Numbered from the stretch's first letter, positions 42,808 through 51,918 are shown. The stretch: DNA of 64,000 nucleotides from Bacillota bacterium (GCA_023393125.1 JAEWMQ010000095.1:62001-126000); one strand, 5' to 3'. Program-made: numbers and translations. The notes: generated from the letters alone by a model not told the origin.

Positions 42808-43209
42808 ATGACAATGAGCGATCCTATTGCAGATATGTTAACAAGAATCAGAAATGCCAACATCGCAAAACACGATGTAGTTGAGGTTCCTGCTTCAAAA
42901 ATGAAAAAAGCTATTTCTGAAATTCTTTTAAATGAAGGATATATTAAAGGTTTTGAAGTTAAAGAAGATGGTATTAAATCAACAATTCGTATGACTTTAA
43001 AATACGGAAAAGATAAAAACGAGAAAGTTATTTCTGGTATTAAAAAGATCTCTAAACCAGGTCTTCGTGTATATGCAGATACAGATAACCTTCCAAAAGT
43101 TCTTGGTGGACTTGGTACAGCGATTATCTCTACAAACAAAGGTGTAATCACTGACAAAGAAGCTAGAAGACTTGGTGTGGGTGGCGAAGTAATCGCATTC
43201 ATTTGGTAA
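42808..43209 (+). CDS. rpsH: 30S ribosomal protein S8
   Basis: 133 residues. The first of two nearby ATGs is used because GGAGG is 9 nt before it. SDPIADMLTRIRNANIAKHD and the C-terminal GKEARRLGVGGEVIAFIW-like end (DKEARRLGVGGEV) mark S8. In E. coli S8 represses the spc operon at rplE; no clear mimic was identified here. Confidence 0.98.
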   Translation: MTMSDPIADMLTRIRNANIAKHDVVEVPASKMKKAISEILLNEGYIKGFEVKEDGIKSTIRMTLKYGKDKNEKVISGIKKISKPGLRVYADTDNLPKVLGGLGTAIISTNKGVITDKEARRLGVGGEVIAFIW

Positions 43210-43239
43210 TTAAGACAATAAGTTAAGGAGGTGCCGAAT

Positions 43240-43779
43240 ATGTCACGTATTGGTAAACAACCAATCGCTGTTCCAGCAGGTGTAACAGTTACTATTAGCC
43301 CAGCTAATGAAGTAGTTGTAAAAGGACCAAAAGGAACTCTTACTCAAACATTCGATACAGCAATGAATATTGCTTTAGAAGAAAATCAAGTTGTGGTAAC
43401 AAGACCAAACGACTTAAAAAGAAATAGATCTCTTCACGGTTTAACAAGAACACTTATTGCTAACATGGTAGAAGGTGTAACTAACGGTTTCACAAAAGTG
43501 TTAGAAATCAATGGTGTTGGATATAGAGCGCAAAAACAAGGCAACAAATTAGTTCTTTCTTTAGGGTATTCTCACCCAGTAGAAATGATTGATCCAGAAG
43601 GTCTTTCATCAGCAGTAGATGGTAACAAAATCACTGTATCAGGTATCGATAAAGCAGCTGTAGGTCAATTTGCAGCAGAAATTAGAGATAAACGTAGACC
43701 AGAGCCATACAAAGGTAAAGGTATTAGATACATTGATGAAGTTGTTCGTCGTAAAGAAGGAAAAACAGGTAAAAAATAA
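43240..43779 (+). CDS. rplF: 50S ribosomal protein L6
   Basis: 179 residues from ATG 43240 (MSRIGKQPIAVP); the GTG at 43231 is part of the SD. KGPKGTLTQTF and the C-terminal RDKRRPEPYKGKGIRYIDE are typical. Lies near the GTPase-associated centre. Confidence 0.98.
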   Translation: MSRIGKQPIAVPAGVTVTISPANEVVVKGPKGTLTQTFDTAMNIALEENQVVVTRPNDLKRNRSLHGLTRTLIANMVEGVTNGFTKVLEINGVGYRAQKQGNKLVLSLGYSHPVEMIDPEGLSSAVDGNKITVSGIDKAAVGQFAAEIRDKRRPEPYKGKGIRYIDEVVRRKEGKTGKK

Positions 43780-43801
43780 TAAGTAAAGGAGTGACATCCG
43801 C

Positions 43802-44170
43802 ATGATCAGAAAGCAATCTAGAAGTGATATTCGTGTTAAAAAACACAATAGAATGCGTAACAAAGTTCAAGGTACAACTGAAAGACCTAGACTTTCTGTA
43901 TTCAGAAGTGAAAAACACATCTACGCTCAAATTATAGATGACATGACTGGAACAACTTTAGTTGCAGCATCAACAGTTGAAAAAGAAATTGCTAAACAAT
44001 TAAAAGCAACTTCTAACGTTGAAGCAGCAGCAGCAGTTGGAGCAGCAATTGCTAAAAAAGCAGCAGCAAAAGGTATTGAAAACGTAGTATTTGACCGTGG
44101 TGGTTTCTTATATCATGGTAGAGTTAAAGCATTAGCAGACGCAGCTCGTGAAGCTGGGTTACAATTCTAG
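43802..44170 (+). CDS. rplR: 50S ribosomal protein L18
   Basis: 122 residues, SD AAAGGAGTG. RMRNKVQGTTERPRLSVFRS, IYAQIIDDMTG and VVFDRGGFLYHGRVKALADA are typical. Binds 5S rRNA with L5 and L25-like partners. Confidence 0.98.
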   Translation: MIRKQSRSDIRVKKHNRMRNKVQGTTERPRLSVFRSEKHIYAQIIDDMTGTTLVAASTVEKEIAKQLKATSNVEAAAAVGAAIAKKAAAKGIENVVFDRGGFLYHGRVKALADAAREAGLQF

Positions 44171-44189
44171 TAAAGGAGGGAAATAAGAC

Positions 44190-44702
44190 ATGGCTAAAAG
44201 ATTAACTATTGATCCTAGTGCAATGGATCTTAAGGAAAAAGTTGTTACAATTAAACGTGTAACAAAAGTTGTAAAAGGTGGTCGTACATTCCGTTTCTCT
44301 GCTTTAGTAGTAGTTGGTGACGGAAATGGTCACGTTGGTGTAGGTTTAGGAAAAGCAATGGAAATTCCAAATGCTATCCAAAAAGCTATCGACGATGCTA
44401 AGAAAAACCTTATCTATATTGAAAGAAATGATGTAGATAGTATTCACCATGAATTCTATGGCGAATATGGAAGTGCAAGAGTACTTCTTAAACCAGCTAA
44501 AGAAGGTACTGGAGTTATCGCAGGTGGTCCAGCTCGTGCTGTACTTGAACTTGCAGGTATCCGTAACATCAGAACTAAATCTTTAGGTTCAAACAACAAG
44601 AAAAACGTAGTTCATGCTACAATCGAAGGTCTTAGAGCATTAAAAACTCCTTCAGAAGTAGCTAGACTTCGTGGAAAATCAGTAGAAGAGATTCTAGGCT
44701 AA
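44190..44702 (+). CDS. rpsE: 30S ribosomal protein S5
   Basis: 170 residues, SD AAAGGAGGG. The double-stranded-RNA-binding N-domain (KEKVVTIKRVTKVVKGGRTF) precedes GDGNGHVGVGLGKAMEIP and GVIAGGPARAVLELAGI. S5 helps decoding fidelity and forms the mRNA entry with S3 and S4. Confidence 0.98.
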   Translation: MAKRLTIDPSAMDLKEKVVTIKRVTKVVKGGRTFRFSALVVVGDGNGHVGVGLGKAMEIPNAIQKAIDDAKKNLIYIERNDVDSIHHEFYGEYGSARVLLKPAKEGTGVIAGGPARAVLELAGIRNIRTKSLGSNNKKNVVHATIEGLRALKTPSEVARLRGKSVEEILG

Positions 44703-44718
44703 GAGGAGGAAGTAAAAG

Positions 44719-44904
44719 ATGGCAAAGATCAAAGTTACATTAGTTAGATCTACAATCGGAGCACTTCCAAAACATAAAAAAACTGTTGAAGCGCTAGGAT
44801 TAAGAAAGATTAACAGTGCAAACATTCACGAAGATAACGCAGCTATCCGTGGTATGGTTGATCAAGTTAAACACTTAGTAAAAGTAGAAGAAATTAACGA
44901 GTAA
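44719..44904 (+). CDS. rpmD: 50S ribosomal protein L30
   Basis: 61 residues, SD GAGGAGG. KIKVTLVRSTIGALPKHKKT and GLRKINSANIHEDNAAIRGM identify bacterial L30. Present in this lineage but missing in some bacteria. Followed by rplO after 34 nt. Confidence 0.97.
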   Translation: MAKIKVTLVRSTIGALPKHKKTVEALGLRKINSANIHEDNAAIRGMVDQVKHLVKVEEINE

Positions 44905-44938
44905 TAGATATTTACAAATAGAAGGAGGTGCCAAGGAC

Positions 44939-45382
44939 ATGAATTTAAGTACATTAAGACCAAATGAAGGTGCAAAAAAAGGAACTTTCCGTGTTGGTAG
45001 AGGTCATGGTTCAGGTAACGGTAAAACTGCTGGTAAAGGACACAAAGGGCAAAAAGCTAGAAGTGGCGGTGGTGTAAGACCAGGATTCGAAGGTGGTCAA
45101 ATGCCATTATACAGACGTCTTCCAAAACGTGGATTTACAAACCGTAACAGTGTAGAAATCGTTGGTATCAACGTTGATTTATTAAATCGTTTCGAAGATG
45201 GTGCAGTAGTTACTATCGAAGCAATGATTGAAGCAGGTATCATCAAAAATCCAAGAGACGGGGTAAAAATTCTTGGTAAAGGTGAAATCAGCAAAAAATT
45301 AACTGTACAAGCAAATGCTTTTAGTGCAAGTGCGAAAGAAAAAATTGAAGCTGTGGGTGGTAAAGCAGAAGAGGTGATGTAA
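44939..45382 (+). CDS. rplO: 50S ribosomal protein L15
   Basis: 147 residues, SD AAGGAGGTG. The Gly-rich N-terminal arm (GRGHGSGNGKTAGKGHKGQK) reaches deep into the subunit; FEGGQMPLYRRLPKRGF follows. Late assembly protein. It ends 2 nt before the secY GTG start. Confidence 0.98.
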   Translation: MNLSTLRPNEGAKKGTFRVGRGHGSGNGKTAGKGHKGQKARSGGGVRPGFEGGQMPLYRRLPKRGFTNRNSVEIVGINVDLLNRFEDGAVVTIEAMIEAGIIKNPRDGVKILGKGEISKKLTVQANAFSASAKEKIEAVGGKAEEVM

Positions 45383-45384
45383 AG

Positions 45385-46653
45385 GTGGATTTATTCAAAA
45401 CTCTTAGGAATGCTTGGAAAGTGCCAGAACTACGCAACAAATTGATATACACACTTTGGATGTTTCTTTTTATCAGAATCGGGGTATCTATTACTGTACC
45501 AGGAGTAGATAGGCAGTTATTAGCGGCAGCAAATGCAGCTAATAATAACTCCGGTTTTGTAAATCAATTCATGAGCATGATAACAGGTGGTGCAAATCAA
45601 GACTTAGCACTATTTGCATTAGGAGTAGGTCCTTATATTACTGCTAGTATCATCATGCAACTTCTTCAAGTAGCTGTCTCTAAGTTAGAGGAGTTAGCAA
45701 AAGAAGGAGAAGAAGGTAGAAAAAAAATCAACAAGTATACACGCTATGTAACACTTGGTTTAGCAGTAGTTCAGTCATGGGCTATGGTATTATCAAATAG
45801 AAACGTGCTAGTTGATCGAAGCATTTGGACCTTTTTACTTGTTATGATTTCATTCATTGCTGGTTCAATGTTAGTTATGTGGATTGGTGAGCAAATTACT
45901 TCAAAAGGTGTAGGTAATGGTATGTCACTTTACATCTTTATTGGTATTATCTACTCACTACCAACTAACTTTGCATCAATTTTCGTTTTGAATAAAGATA
46001 GAATTTATATCCCAATTATTGTTCTTATTGCATTTATTGCCTTAGTAGGATTTACAGTACTCATGGCACAAGGTGAAAGAAGAGTAGCTGTTCAGTATGC
46101 AAAACGTATGTCTGGACGTAAAGTGTATGGTGGTCAATCACAATACATTCCAATTAAGGTTAACTTAGGTGGTGTTCTTCCAATTATCTTTGCTATGTCT
46201 ATTATGAATTTCCCACAAATTATCATTAACTTGGTAGGGGCTCAGGTGTCTGAAAACTGGCAGACGGTACTTAATTGGTTGAACTGGACAAATCCAGTTG
46301 GATCAGTTATTTATATCATTCTTATCTTTGCATTTGCATTTTTCTATTCAACAATTGCTTTCAACCCAATGGAGATTGCAAGTAATATGAAAAAAAGTGG
46401 GGGCTTTGTTCCAGGTATTAGACCAGGAAAACCTACATCAGATTACTTAGCTGCTTTAGGAACACGCATTACATTACTTGGAGCTATATTCTTAGTTGTA
46501 CTTGCTATGATGCCTTTAGCATTCCACTATCTATTTAAAGTAGATGTTGCTTTCTCAGGAACTTCATTACTTATCGTAGTAGGAGTTGTAGTTGAAACAC
46601 TTAAACAAATAGAATCACAAATGTTAATGAGACGTTACAAAGGCTTTTTATAG
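45385..46653 (+). CDS. secY: Preprotein translocase subunit SecY
   Basis: 422 residues, GTG start with SD GAGGTG in the end of rplO. Ten membrane helices are visible; family segments include RIGVSITVPGVD, FALGVGPYITASIIMQLL, GIGEQITSKG-like VMWIGEQITSKGVGNG and FNPMEIASNMKKSGGFVPGI. SecY forms the protein-conducting channel with SecE, encoded earlier in the window. Confidence 0.98.
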   Translation: MDLFKTLRNAWKVPELRNKLIYTLWMFLFIRIGVSITVPGVDRQLLAAANAANNNSGFVNQFMSMITGGANQDLALFALGVGPYITASIIMQLLQVAVSKLEELAKEGEEGRKKINKYTRYVTLGLAVVQSWAMVLSNRNVLVDRSIWTFLLVMISFIAGSMLVMWIGEQITSKGVGNGMSLYIFIGIIYSLPTNFASIFVLNKDRIYIPIIVLIAFIALVGFTVLMAQGERRVAVQYAKRMSGRKVYGGQSQYIPIKVNLGGVLPIIFAMSIMNFPQIIINLVGAQVSENWQTVLNWLNWTNPVGSVIYIILIFAFAFFYSTIAFNPMEIASNMKKSGGFVPGIRPGKPTSDYLAALGTRITLLGAIFLVVLAMMPLAFHYLFKVDVAFSGTSLLIVVGVVVETLKQIESQMLMRRYKGFL

Positions 46654-46676
46654 AATGAAATAGGAGGTAGACCGCT

Positions 46677-47324
46677 GTGAGATTAATATTATTAGGTGCG
46701 CCTGGAGCAGGTAAAGGGACACAAGCAGAAATGCTAACAAAACTATATGATATTCCATGTATCTCTACAGGTAATATTTTTAGAGAGCATATTTCTAACA
46801 ATACTGAGCTAGGTCAAAAAGCTAAAGCATACATGGATGAAGGGAAATTGGTACCAGACTCACTTGTTATAGAGCTTGTGAAAAGTAGGATTACTCAAGA
46901 TGACTGCAAAAACGGTATGATTTTTGACGGTTTTCCAAGAACAATTCCTCAAGCTGAGGCATTAGATTTAATGCTTAAGGAGTTAAATATTCCAATCGAC
47001 TTCGTTATCAATGTAGATGTACCAGACGAAATGATCGTTGATCGTATGAGTGGTAGAACAGTTTGTCCTAGCTGCGGCGCTTCTTACCATAAAGTAAATA
47101 AAATTGAAGCAGTTGCTGGTAAGTGTGATCTTTGTGGTGCAGACCTTATCCAAAGAGAAGACGATAAAGCAGAAACTGTTAAGAAAAGATTAGATGTATA
47201 TCATGAACAAACAGAACCTTTAATTGCATACTATAAATCACAAGATAAAGTCTTAGACATCGATGGTGTAGGCGCAGTTGAAGAAGTACGTGATAGAGTA
47301 AAAAAAGCATTGGGAGTGAAATAA
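46677..47324 (+). CDS. adk: Adenylate kinase
   Basis: 215 residues, GTG start after AGGAGG. The P-loop is GAPGAGKGT, followed by DGFPRTIPQAEAL. The LID domain carries four cysteines (CPSCG and CDLCG), so it is the zinc-binding Gram-positive type. Converts ATP plus AMP to two ADP. Conserved position between secY and map; map starts 1 nt after its stop. Confidence 0.98.
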   Translation: MRLILLGAPGAGKGTQAEMLTKLYDIPCISTGNIFREHISNNTELGQKAKAYMDEGKLVPDSLVIELVKSRITQDDCKNGMIFDGFPRTIPQAEALDLMLKELNIPIDFVINVDVPDEMIVDRMSGRTVCPSCGASYHKVNKIEAVAGKCDLCGADLIQREDDKAETVKKRLDVYHEQTEPLIAYYKSQDKVLDIDGVGAVEEVRDRVKKALGVK

Positions 47325-47325
47325 G

Positions 47326-48078
47326 ATGGCCATTCACATTAAATCAGCTGATGAAATCAGTTTGATGAGGGAAGCCGCCGAAATTCTTATAGAAGCCCAT
47401 GATCTAGTAGCGGCTCATATAAAGGAAGGCATTACTACTAAAGAGCTTGATACCATAGCGGAAAAGTTTATCAGAAGTAAAGATGCATATCCTTCATTTC
47501 TTAATTACCATGGATATCCAGGATCAGCTTGCATTTCCATAAATGACGAAGTTGTTCATGGTATTCCAGGAGAAAGAAAGCTGCAAGAGGGAGACATAGT
47601 TAGTGTTGACCTTGGGGTATACTATAAGGGATATCACTCAGATGCTGCAAGAACCTATCCGGTTGGCACAGTTGATGCTGCCAAGTTAAATCTGATAAAA
47701 GTAACAGAAGAATGCTTTTTTGAAGGTTTAAAATACGCAAAACCAGGCAATCATTTAAGTGATATATCATTGGCAATTCAGCGACATGCTGAGGCTCATG
47801 GTTATGGCGTGGTGAGAGACCTAGTTGGACACGGTATAGGAAAACAATTGCATGAAGAACCACAAGTTCCAAACTACAAAACACCTGGAAGAGGACCAAA
47901 ACTTCAAAAAGGTATGGTACTCGCTATTGAACCAATGATCAACATGGGAACATGGCAAGTTAGAGTACTAGAAGATGATTGGACGTTCGTAACAAGAGAT
48001 GGCAGTGTATCTGCACATTATGAGAACACAGTGGTTATTACAGATGATATTCCAGAAATACTTACTTTAGGTAAGTAA
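47326..48078 (+). CDS. map: Methionine aminopeptidase type I
   Basis: 250 residues. Metal ligands are visible in VDLGVYYKGYHSDAARTY (two Asp), GHGIGKQLHEEP (His), AIEPM and ENTVVIT (Glu). Removes N-terminal Met from new proteins. It starts one base after adk, so translation is coupled. Confidence 0.98.
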   Translation: MAIHIKSADEISLMREAAEILIEAHDLVAAHIKEGITTKELDTIAEKFIRSKDAYPSFLNYHGYPGSACISINDEVVHGIPGERKLQEGDIVSVDLGVYYKGYHSDAARTYPVGTVDAAKLNLIKVTEECFFEGLKYAKPGNHLSDISLAIQRHAEAHGYGVVRDLVGHGIGKQLHEEPQVPNYKTPGRGPKLQKGMVLAIEPMINMGTWQVRVLEDDWTFVTRDGSVSAHYENTVVITDDIPEILTLGK

Positions 48079-48089
48079 GAGGTGATTAA

Positions 48090-48368
48090 ATGAATAACAA
48101 GTATTCACTAGGGCAGATTGTCTTCTCAAAGTGCGGTCGTGATCAAGGGAAACCATTTATTGTTGTAAGTATAGAAGAAGAATATGTTTACTTGGTAGAT
48201 GGGAGTCTCCGCAAAGTAGATAACCCTAAACTAAAGAAGAAAAAGCACATTCAACCAACGCTTGCTACTAATGAATGGATAAAACAAAAAATTATAGAAG
48301 AAAATCGACTAACAAATAGTGATGTTAGGCGAGCTCTTGAAGAGTATCTAGGGCAATCTTCTGTGTAA
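48090..48368 (+). CDS. KOW-domain RNA-binding protein (L14e-like)
   Basis: 92 residues, SD GAGGTG. The N-terminal half is KOW-like (LGQIVFSKCGRDQGKPFIVVSI, YVYLVDGSLRKVDNPKLKKKKH); the C-terminal half is a helical, charged tail. It lies between map and infA, a place held by a KOW protein in many Clostridia. A ribosome-associated role is likely but not shown. Confidence 0.85.
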   Translation: MNNKYSLGQIVFSKCGRDQGKPFIVVSIEEEYVYLVDGSLRKVDNPKLKKKKHIQPTLATNEWIKQKIIEENRLTNSDVRRALEEYLGQSSV

Positions 48369-48383
48369 GAGGAGGTTTGTAAC

Positions 48384-48602
48384 TTGGCTAAAGGTGATGT
48401 TATAGAAGTAGAGGGAACAGTGATAGAGAAGTTACCAAATGCGATGTTTAAGGTTGAAATTGAAGGAGGACATATTGTTCTTGGTCATATTTCAGGAAAG
48501 CTTCGTATGAATTTCATCCGTGTATTACCGGGTGATAAGGTAACCATAGAACTTTCTCCATATGATTTAACCAAAGGGCGCATTATTTGGCGTTCTAAAT
48601 AA
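48384..48602 (+). CDS. infA: Translation initiation factor IF-1
   Basis: 72 residues, exact family length, TTG start after GAGGAGG. The OB fold VIEVEGTVIEKLPNAMFKVE, GHISGKLRMNFIRVLPGDKV and DLTKGRIIWR is complete. IF-1 blocks the A site during initiation. The start is fixed by the family AKGDVIEVEG opening. Confidence 0.97.
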   Translation: MAKGDVIEVEGTVIEKLPNAMFKVEIEGGHIVLGHISGKLRMNFIRVLPGDKVTIELSPYDLTKGRIIWRSK

Positions 48603-48629
48603 ATGGTATAATAGAAAGGAGAACAGAAA

Positions 48630-48743
48630 ATGAAAGTACGTCCATCAGTAAAAAAGATTTGCGAAAAATGTAAAATTATTAAAAGAAAAGGTCGTGTTTG
48701 CGTTATCTGTGAGAATCCAAAACACAAACAAAAACAAGGTTAA
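48630..48743 (+). CDS. rpmJ: 50S ribosomal protein L36
   Basis: 37 residues, too short for most ORF lists. MKVRPSVKKICEKCKIIKRK followed by GRVCVICENPKHKQKQG gives the zinc set C11, C14, C27 and His32. SD AAAGGAG. Zinc-type L36 in its usual place between infA and rpsM. Confidence 0.97.
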   Translation: MKVRPSVKKICEKCKIIKRKGRVCVICENPKHKQKQG

Positions 48744-48773
48744 TATTACCTTGAATATTAGCACTTTGACTCA

Positions 48774-48802
48774 TTGATTTATGAGAAAGAGTGAGCTATA
48801 AT
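48774..48802 (+). promoter_or_regulatory. Promoter for rpsM-rpsK-rpsD-rpoA-rplQ
   Basis: TTGATT, 17-bp spacer, TATAAT. It lies in the 162-nt gap after rpmJ and would allow separate transcription of the alpha operon. Confidence 0.75.
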
Positions 48803-48831
48803 ATTCTGTGGTGTTTAACTTAGAAGCGGCT

Positions 48832-48880
48832 GCGGCATAGAGTCATTTATGCTGTATTATATATATATATATTTTTTTTT
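48832..48880 (+). promoter_or_regulatory. Hairpin with T-run in the rpsM leader
   Basis: GCGGCATA and TATGCTGT can form an 8-bp stem with two G-T pairs, followed by an alternating AT tract and nine T. It may be an attenuator, but the T-run is 16 nt from the stem, so support is weak. Confidence 0.35.
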
Positions 48881-48905
48881 AAAAAACCTATAGGAGGTGC
48901 AGAGA

Positions 48906-49277
48906 GTGGCACGTATTGCAGGTGTAGACTTACCAAAAAATAAACGTGTTGAAATTGGTCTTACTTATATTTTCGGTATTGGCCGTCCAACTTCTCGTCA
49001 AATTTTAACAGAAGCTGGAATTGATTTTGATACTCGTATTAAAGATTTAACTGAAGAGCAAATTTCTAAAATTCGTGAACTTATCGAAAAATTAGGAGTC
49101 ATCGTTGAAGGTGATCTTCGTCGTGAAATCGCTTTAAACATTAAGAGATTAATGGAAATCGGTTGCTACAGAGGAATCCGTCACAGACGTGGTCTTCCAG
49201 TTAGAGGACAAAAAACAAAAACAAATGCTCGTACACGTAAAGGTCCTAAAAAGACAGTAGCTAATAAGAAAAAATAG
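48906..49277 (+). CDS. rpsM: 30S ribosomal protein S13
   Basis: 123 residues from GTG 48906 (MARIAGVDLPKNKRVEIGLT) after TAGGAGGTG; an in-frame GTG at 48897 overlaps the SD. YRGIRHRRGLPVRGQKTKTNAR is the C-terminal rRNA and tRNA-binding tail. S13 bridges the subunits. Confidence 0.98.
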   Translation: MARIAGVDLPKNKRVEIGLTYIFGIGRPTSRQILTEAGIDFDTRIKDLTEEQISKIRELIEKLGVIVEGDLRREIALNIKRLMEIGCYRGIRHRRGLPVRGQKTKTNARTRKGPKKTVANKKK

Positions 49278-49300
49278 TAAATAAAGGAGGTTAAGATCTC

Positions 49301-49708
49301 ATGGCAGTTGCAAAAAAAGGTGGTAAAAAAGTTGTAACTCGTAAACGTCGTGACAGAAAACACGTTGAACGCGGTGTTGCACACATTCAATCAACTTTTA
49401 ATAATACAATGGTAACATTAACAGATACAAACGGAAATGCTCTTTCATGGGCAAGTGCCGGCGGTCTTGGATTTAGAGGTTCAAGAAAATCGACTCCATA
49501 TGCAGCACAAATGGCAGCTGAGACAGCAGCTAAAGCAGCAATGGAACACGGATTAAAATCAGTAGAAGTTATGGTTAAAGGACCAGGTTCTGGTAGAGAA
49601 GCTGCGATTCGTGCGCTTCAAGCTGCAGGCTTAGAAGTAACATTAATTAAAGATGTAACTCCTGTACCACACAATGGATGTCGTCCACCAAAACGTAGAA
49701 GAGTCTAA
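49301..49708 (+). CDS. rpsK: 30S ribosomal protein S11
   Basis: 135 residues, SD AAAGGAGG. GVAHIQSTFNNTMVTLTDTNG, ALSWASAGGLGFRGSRKSTP and HNGCRPPKRRRV are typical. S11 is in the 30S platform near the mRNA exit. Confidence 0.98.
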   Translation: MAVAKKGGKKVVTRKRRDRKHVERGVAHIQSTFNNTMVTLTDTNGNALSWASAGGLGFRGSRKSTPYAAQMAAETAAKAAMEHGLKSVEVMVKGPGSGREAAIRALQAAGLEVTLIKDVTPVPHNGCRPPKRRRV

Positions 49709-49721
49709 TAGGAGGTAAATA

Positions 49722-50348
49722 ATGGCTAGATATATAGGATCTAAATGTAAACAATGTCGCCGTGAAGGAAAAAAATTATTCCTTAAAGGCGAAAGATGTT
49801 ACTCAGCTGCATGTTCAGTTGAAAAGAGACCATATGCTCCAGGTCAACATGGTCAAAACAAAACTAAACAATCTGAATACGGCTTACAGTTACGTGAAAA
49901 ACAAAAAGCTAAAAGAATCTATGGTGTTCTTGAAGGTAAATTCAGAACTTACTTCGAAGAAGCAGATCGTAAACAAGGAATCACAGGTGAAAACTTACTT
50001 CGTATCCTTGAACTTCGCTTAGACAATGTTGTGTACCGTATTGGTCTTGGTCGTTCTCGTACAGAAGCTAGACAAGTAGTAAGACACAACCTTATTACTG
50101 TTAACGGTAAAAGAGTAAACATCCCATCTTACCAAGTAAAAGTTGGAGATGTAATTGAAGTTAAAGAAGATGCTAAATCATTCGCACGCTTCAAACTTAC
50201 TGCAGAAGTAACAGGATCTCGTATTGTTCCAGAATGGTTAGAAGGCGATATTGAAAACCTTAGAGGTACAGTAAAAGCACTTCCAACTAGAGAACAAATC
50301 GATACTGATATTGCAGAAACACTTATCGTTGAGCTTTACTCTAAGTAA
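49722..50348 (+). CDS. rpsD: 30S ribosomal protein S4
   Basis: 208 residues, SD AGGAGG. The N-terminal cysteine knuckle CKQCRREGKKLF and C are retained, so it probably binds zinc. RRPYAPGQHG-like KRPYAPGQHGQNK and the S4 domain LRLDNVVYRIGLGRSRTEA follow. Initiates 30S assembly and may regulate its operon. Confidence 0.98.
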   Translation: MARYIGSKCKQCRREGKKLFLKGERCYSAACSVEKRPYAPGQHGQNKTKQSEYGLQLREKQKAKRIYGVLEGKFRTYFEEADRKQGITGENLLRILELRLDNVVYRIGLGRSRTEARQVVRHNLITVNGKRVNIPSYQVKVGDVIEVKEDAKSFARFKLTAEVTGSRIVPEWLEGDIENLRGTVKALPTREQIDTDIAETLIVELYSK

Positions 50349-50399
50349 TAGTTCGTCACCCTCAATATTTTATTTTAAAACCAAAGGAGGGTTTATCCG

Positions 50400-51359
50400 G
50401 TGTTGGAATTTGAAAAACCACAAATTGAGATTAAAGAATTATCACAAGATGGTAAATATGGCTGTTTCGTAGTAGAACCACTTGAGAGAGGATATGGAAT
50501 CACATTAGGCAATAGCCTTCGTCGTATTCTTTCATCATCTCTTCCTGGCTCTGCTATTAGCAGCGTTAAAGTGGATGGTGTTCTCCATGAATTTAGTTCA
50601 GTTCCTGGGGTAAAAGAAGACGTGGTTGAGATGATCCTTAACCTTAAAGGTCTTGCTATCCGCGATACAAGTCAAGGTACAGAACCAAAAGTAATTTATA
50701 TTGAGAAATCTGGAGAAGGTCCAGTAACTGGAGCAGATATTAAATGTGGTCCAGAAATTGAAATCCTTAATCCAGAACATCATATTGCTACTTTAAATGG
50801 TGGAGCAAACTCTAACCTTTCAATTGAAATGACAGTAACTACTGGACGTGGATATGAGGGTGTTGATAAGCTTAAGAAAACTGACCTTCCAATAGGAGTT
50901 ATCCCAGTTGATGCTAACTACACACCAGTAGAACGTGTAAACTTTATTGTAGAGGATACACGTGTTGGCCAACAAACAGACTATGATAAACTTACATTAG
51001 AGGTTTGGACAAATGGTACACTTAAACCAGATGAAGCTGTATCTTTAGCTGCAAAAGTTTTAAGTGAACACTTAAACCTTTTTATTGACTTATCAGAGAA
51101 CGCTCGTACTACAGAAATTATGGTAACAAAAGAAGATGATTCTAAAGAAAAAACTTTAGAAATGACAATTGAAGAGTTAGACCTCTCAGTTAGATCATTC
51201 AACTGTTTAAAACGTGCGGGAATCAACACAGTTGAAGACTTAACAAACAAAACAGAAGAAGAAATGATGAAAGTTCGTAATTTAGGACGTAAATCATTAG
51301 AAGAGGTATTCCAAAAACTCAACGAACTTGGGTTCCAACTTAAACCAAGTGAAGAATAA
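50400..51359 (+). CDS. rpoA: RNA polymerase subunit alpha
   Basis: 319 residues, GTG start after AAAGGAGGG. The N-terminal dimerisation domain (ERGYGITLGNSLRRILLSS-type region and VKEDVVEMILNLKGLA) is followed by the C-terminal DNA-binding domain (LDLSVRSFNCLKRAGINTVE, NLGRKSLEEVFQKL), which contacts UP elements and activators. Usual place before rplQ. Confidence 0.99.
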   Translation: MLEFEKPQIEIKELSQDGKYGCFVVEPLERGYGITLGNSLRRILSSSLPGSAISSVKVDGVLHEFSSVPGVKEDVVEMILNLKGLAIRDTSQGTEPKVIYIEKSGEGPVTGADIKCGPEIEILNPEHHIATLNGGANSNLSIEMTVTTGRGYEGVDKLKKTDLPIGVIPVDANYTPVERVNFIVEDTRVGQQTDYDKLTLEVWTNGTLKPDEAVSLAAKVLSEHLNLFIDLSENARTTEIMVTKEDDSKEKTLEMTIEELDLSVRSFNCLKRAGINTVEDLTNKTEEEMMKVRNLGRKSLEEVFQKLNELGFQLKPSEE

Positions 51360-51384
51360 GCAGAATATTTAAGGAGGTTAGGGC

Positions 51385-51912
51385 ATGGCTGGACAAAGAA
51401 AGCTCGGACGTGACGCAGCAGGACGTAAAGCGTTACTTCGTAACCAAGTTACAAATCTCTTATACCATGGAAAGATTAAAACAACTGCTCCAAAAGCAAA
51501 AGAGATTCGTAAAATCGCTGAAGGCTTAATTGCAATGGCTGTTCGCGAAAAAGATAACTATGAAGAAGTTACTATTAAAGCAAAACAACCTAAATTAGAC
51601 AAAGACGGTAAACGTGTTAAAGAAGTTGTAGATGGCAAAAAAGTAACTGTATATGATGAAGTAGAAAAAACTATCAAAAAAGATAGTGCTACTCGTTTAC
51701 ATGCAAGAAGACAAATGTTAAAGGTATTATACCCAGTAACAGAAGTACAAGGTGCTAAAAGAAGACAAGCTAAAAAAGTTGACATGTGCGACAAATTATT
51801 TAGCGAAATCGCTCCTAAATACGCTGACCGTAATGGTGGTTACACAAGAATCATCAAAATCGGACCACGTAAAGGTGACGCAGCTGAAGAAGTTATTATC
51901 GAATTAGTATAA
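51385..51912 (+). CDS. rplQ: 50S ribosomal protein L17 with internal insertion
   Basis: 175 residues against ~115-125 usual. AGQRKLGRDAAGRKALLRNQ and the C-terminal GGYTRIIKIGPRKGDAAEE frame a ~45-residue Lys-rich insertion at about 57-103 (QPKLDKDGKRVKEVVDGKK and DEVEKTIKKDS), just before LHARRQMLKVLYP. I have seen this long form as typical of Lachnospiraceae-type L17; here it is read as a lineage feature, not a defect. SD AAGGAGG. It ends the operon with a terminator 7 nt later. Confidence 0.95.
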   Translation: MAGQRKLGRDAAGRKALLRNQVTNLLYHGKIKTTAPKAKEIRKIAEGLIAMAVREKDNYEEVTIKAKQPKLDKDGKRVKEVVDGKKVTVYDEVEKTIKKDSATRLHARRQMLKVLYPVTEVQGAKRRQAKKVDMCDKLFSEIAPKYADRNGGYTRIIKIGPRKGDAAEEVIIELV

Positions 51913-51918
51913 TATCTA

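Noticed and set aside
42738..43202. 154-codon minus-strand ORF over rpsH
   Set aside because: Antisense to a certain ribosomal gene, with no recognisable family.
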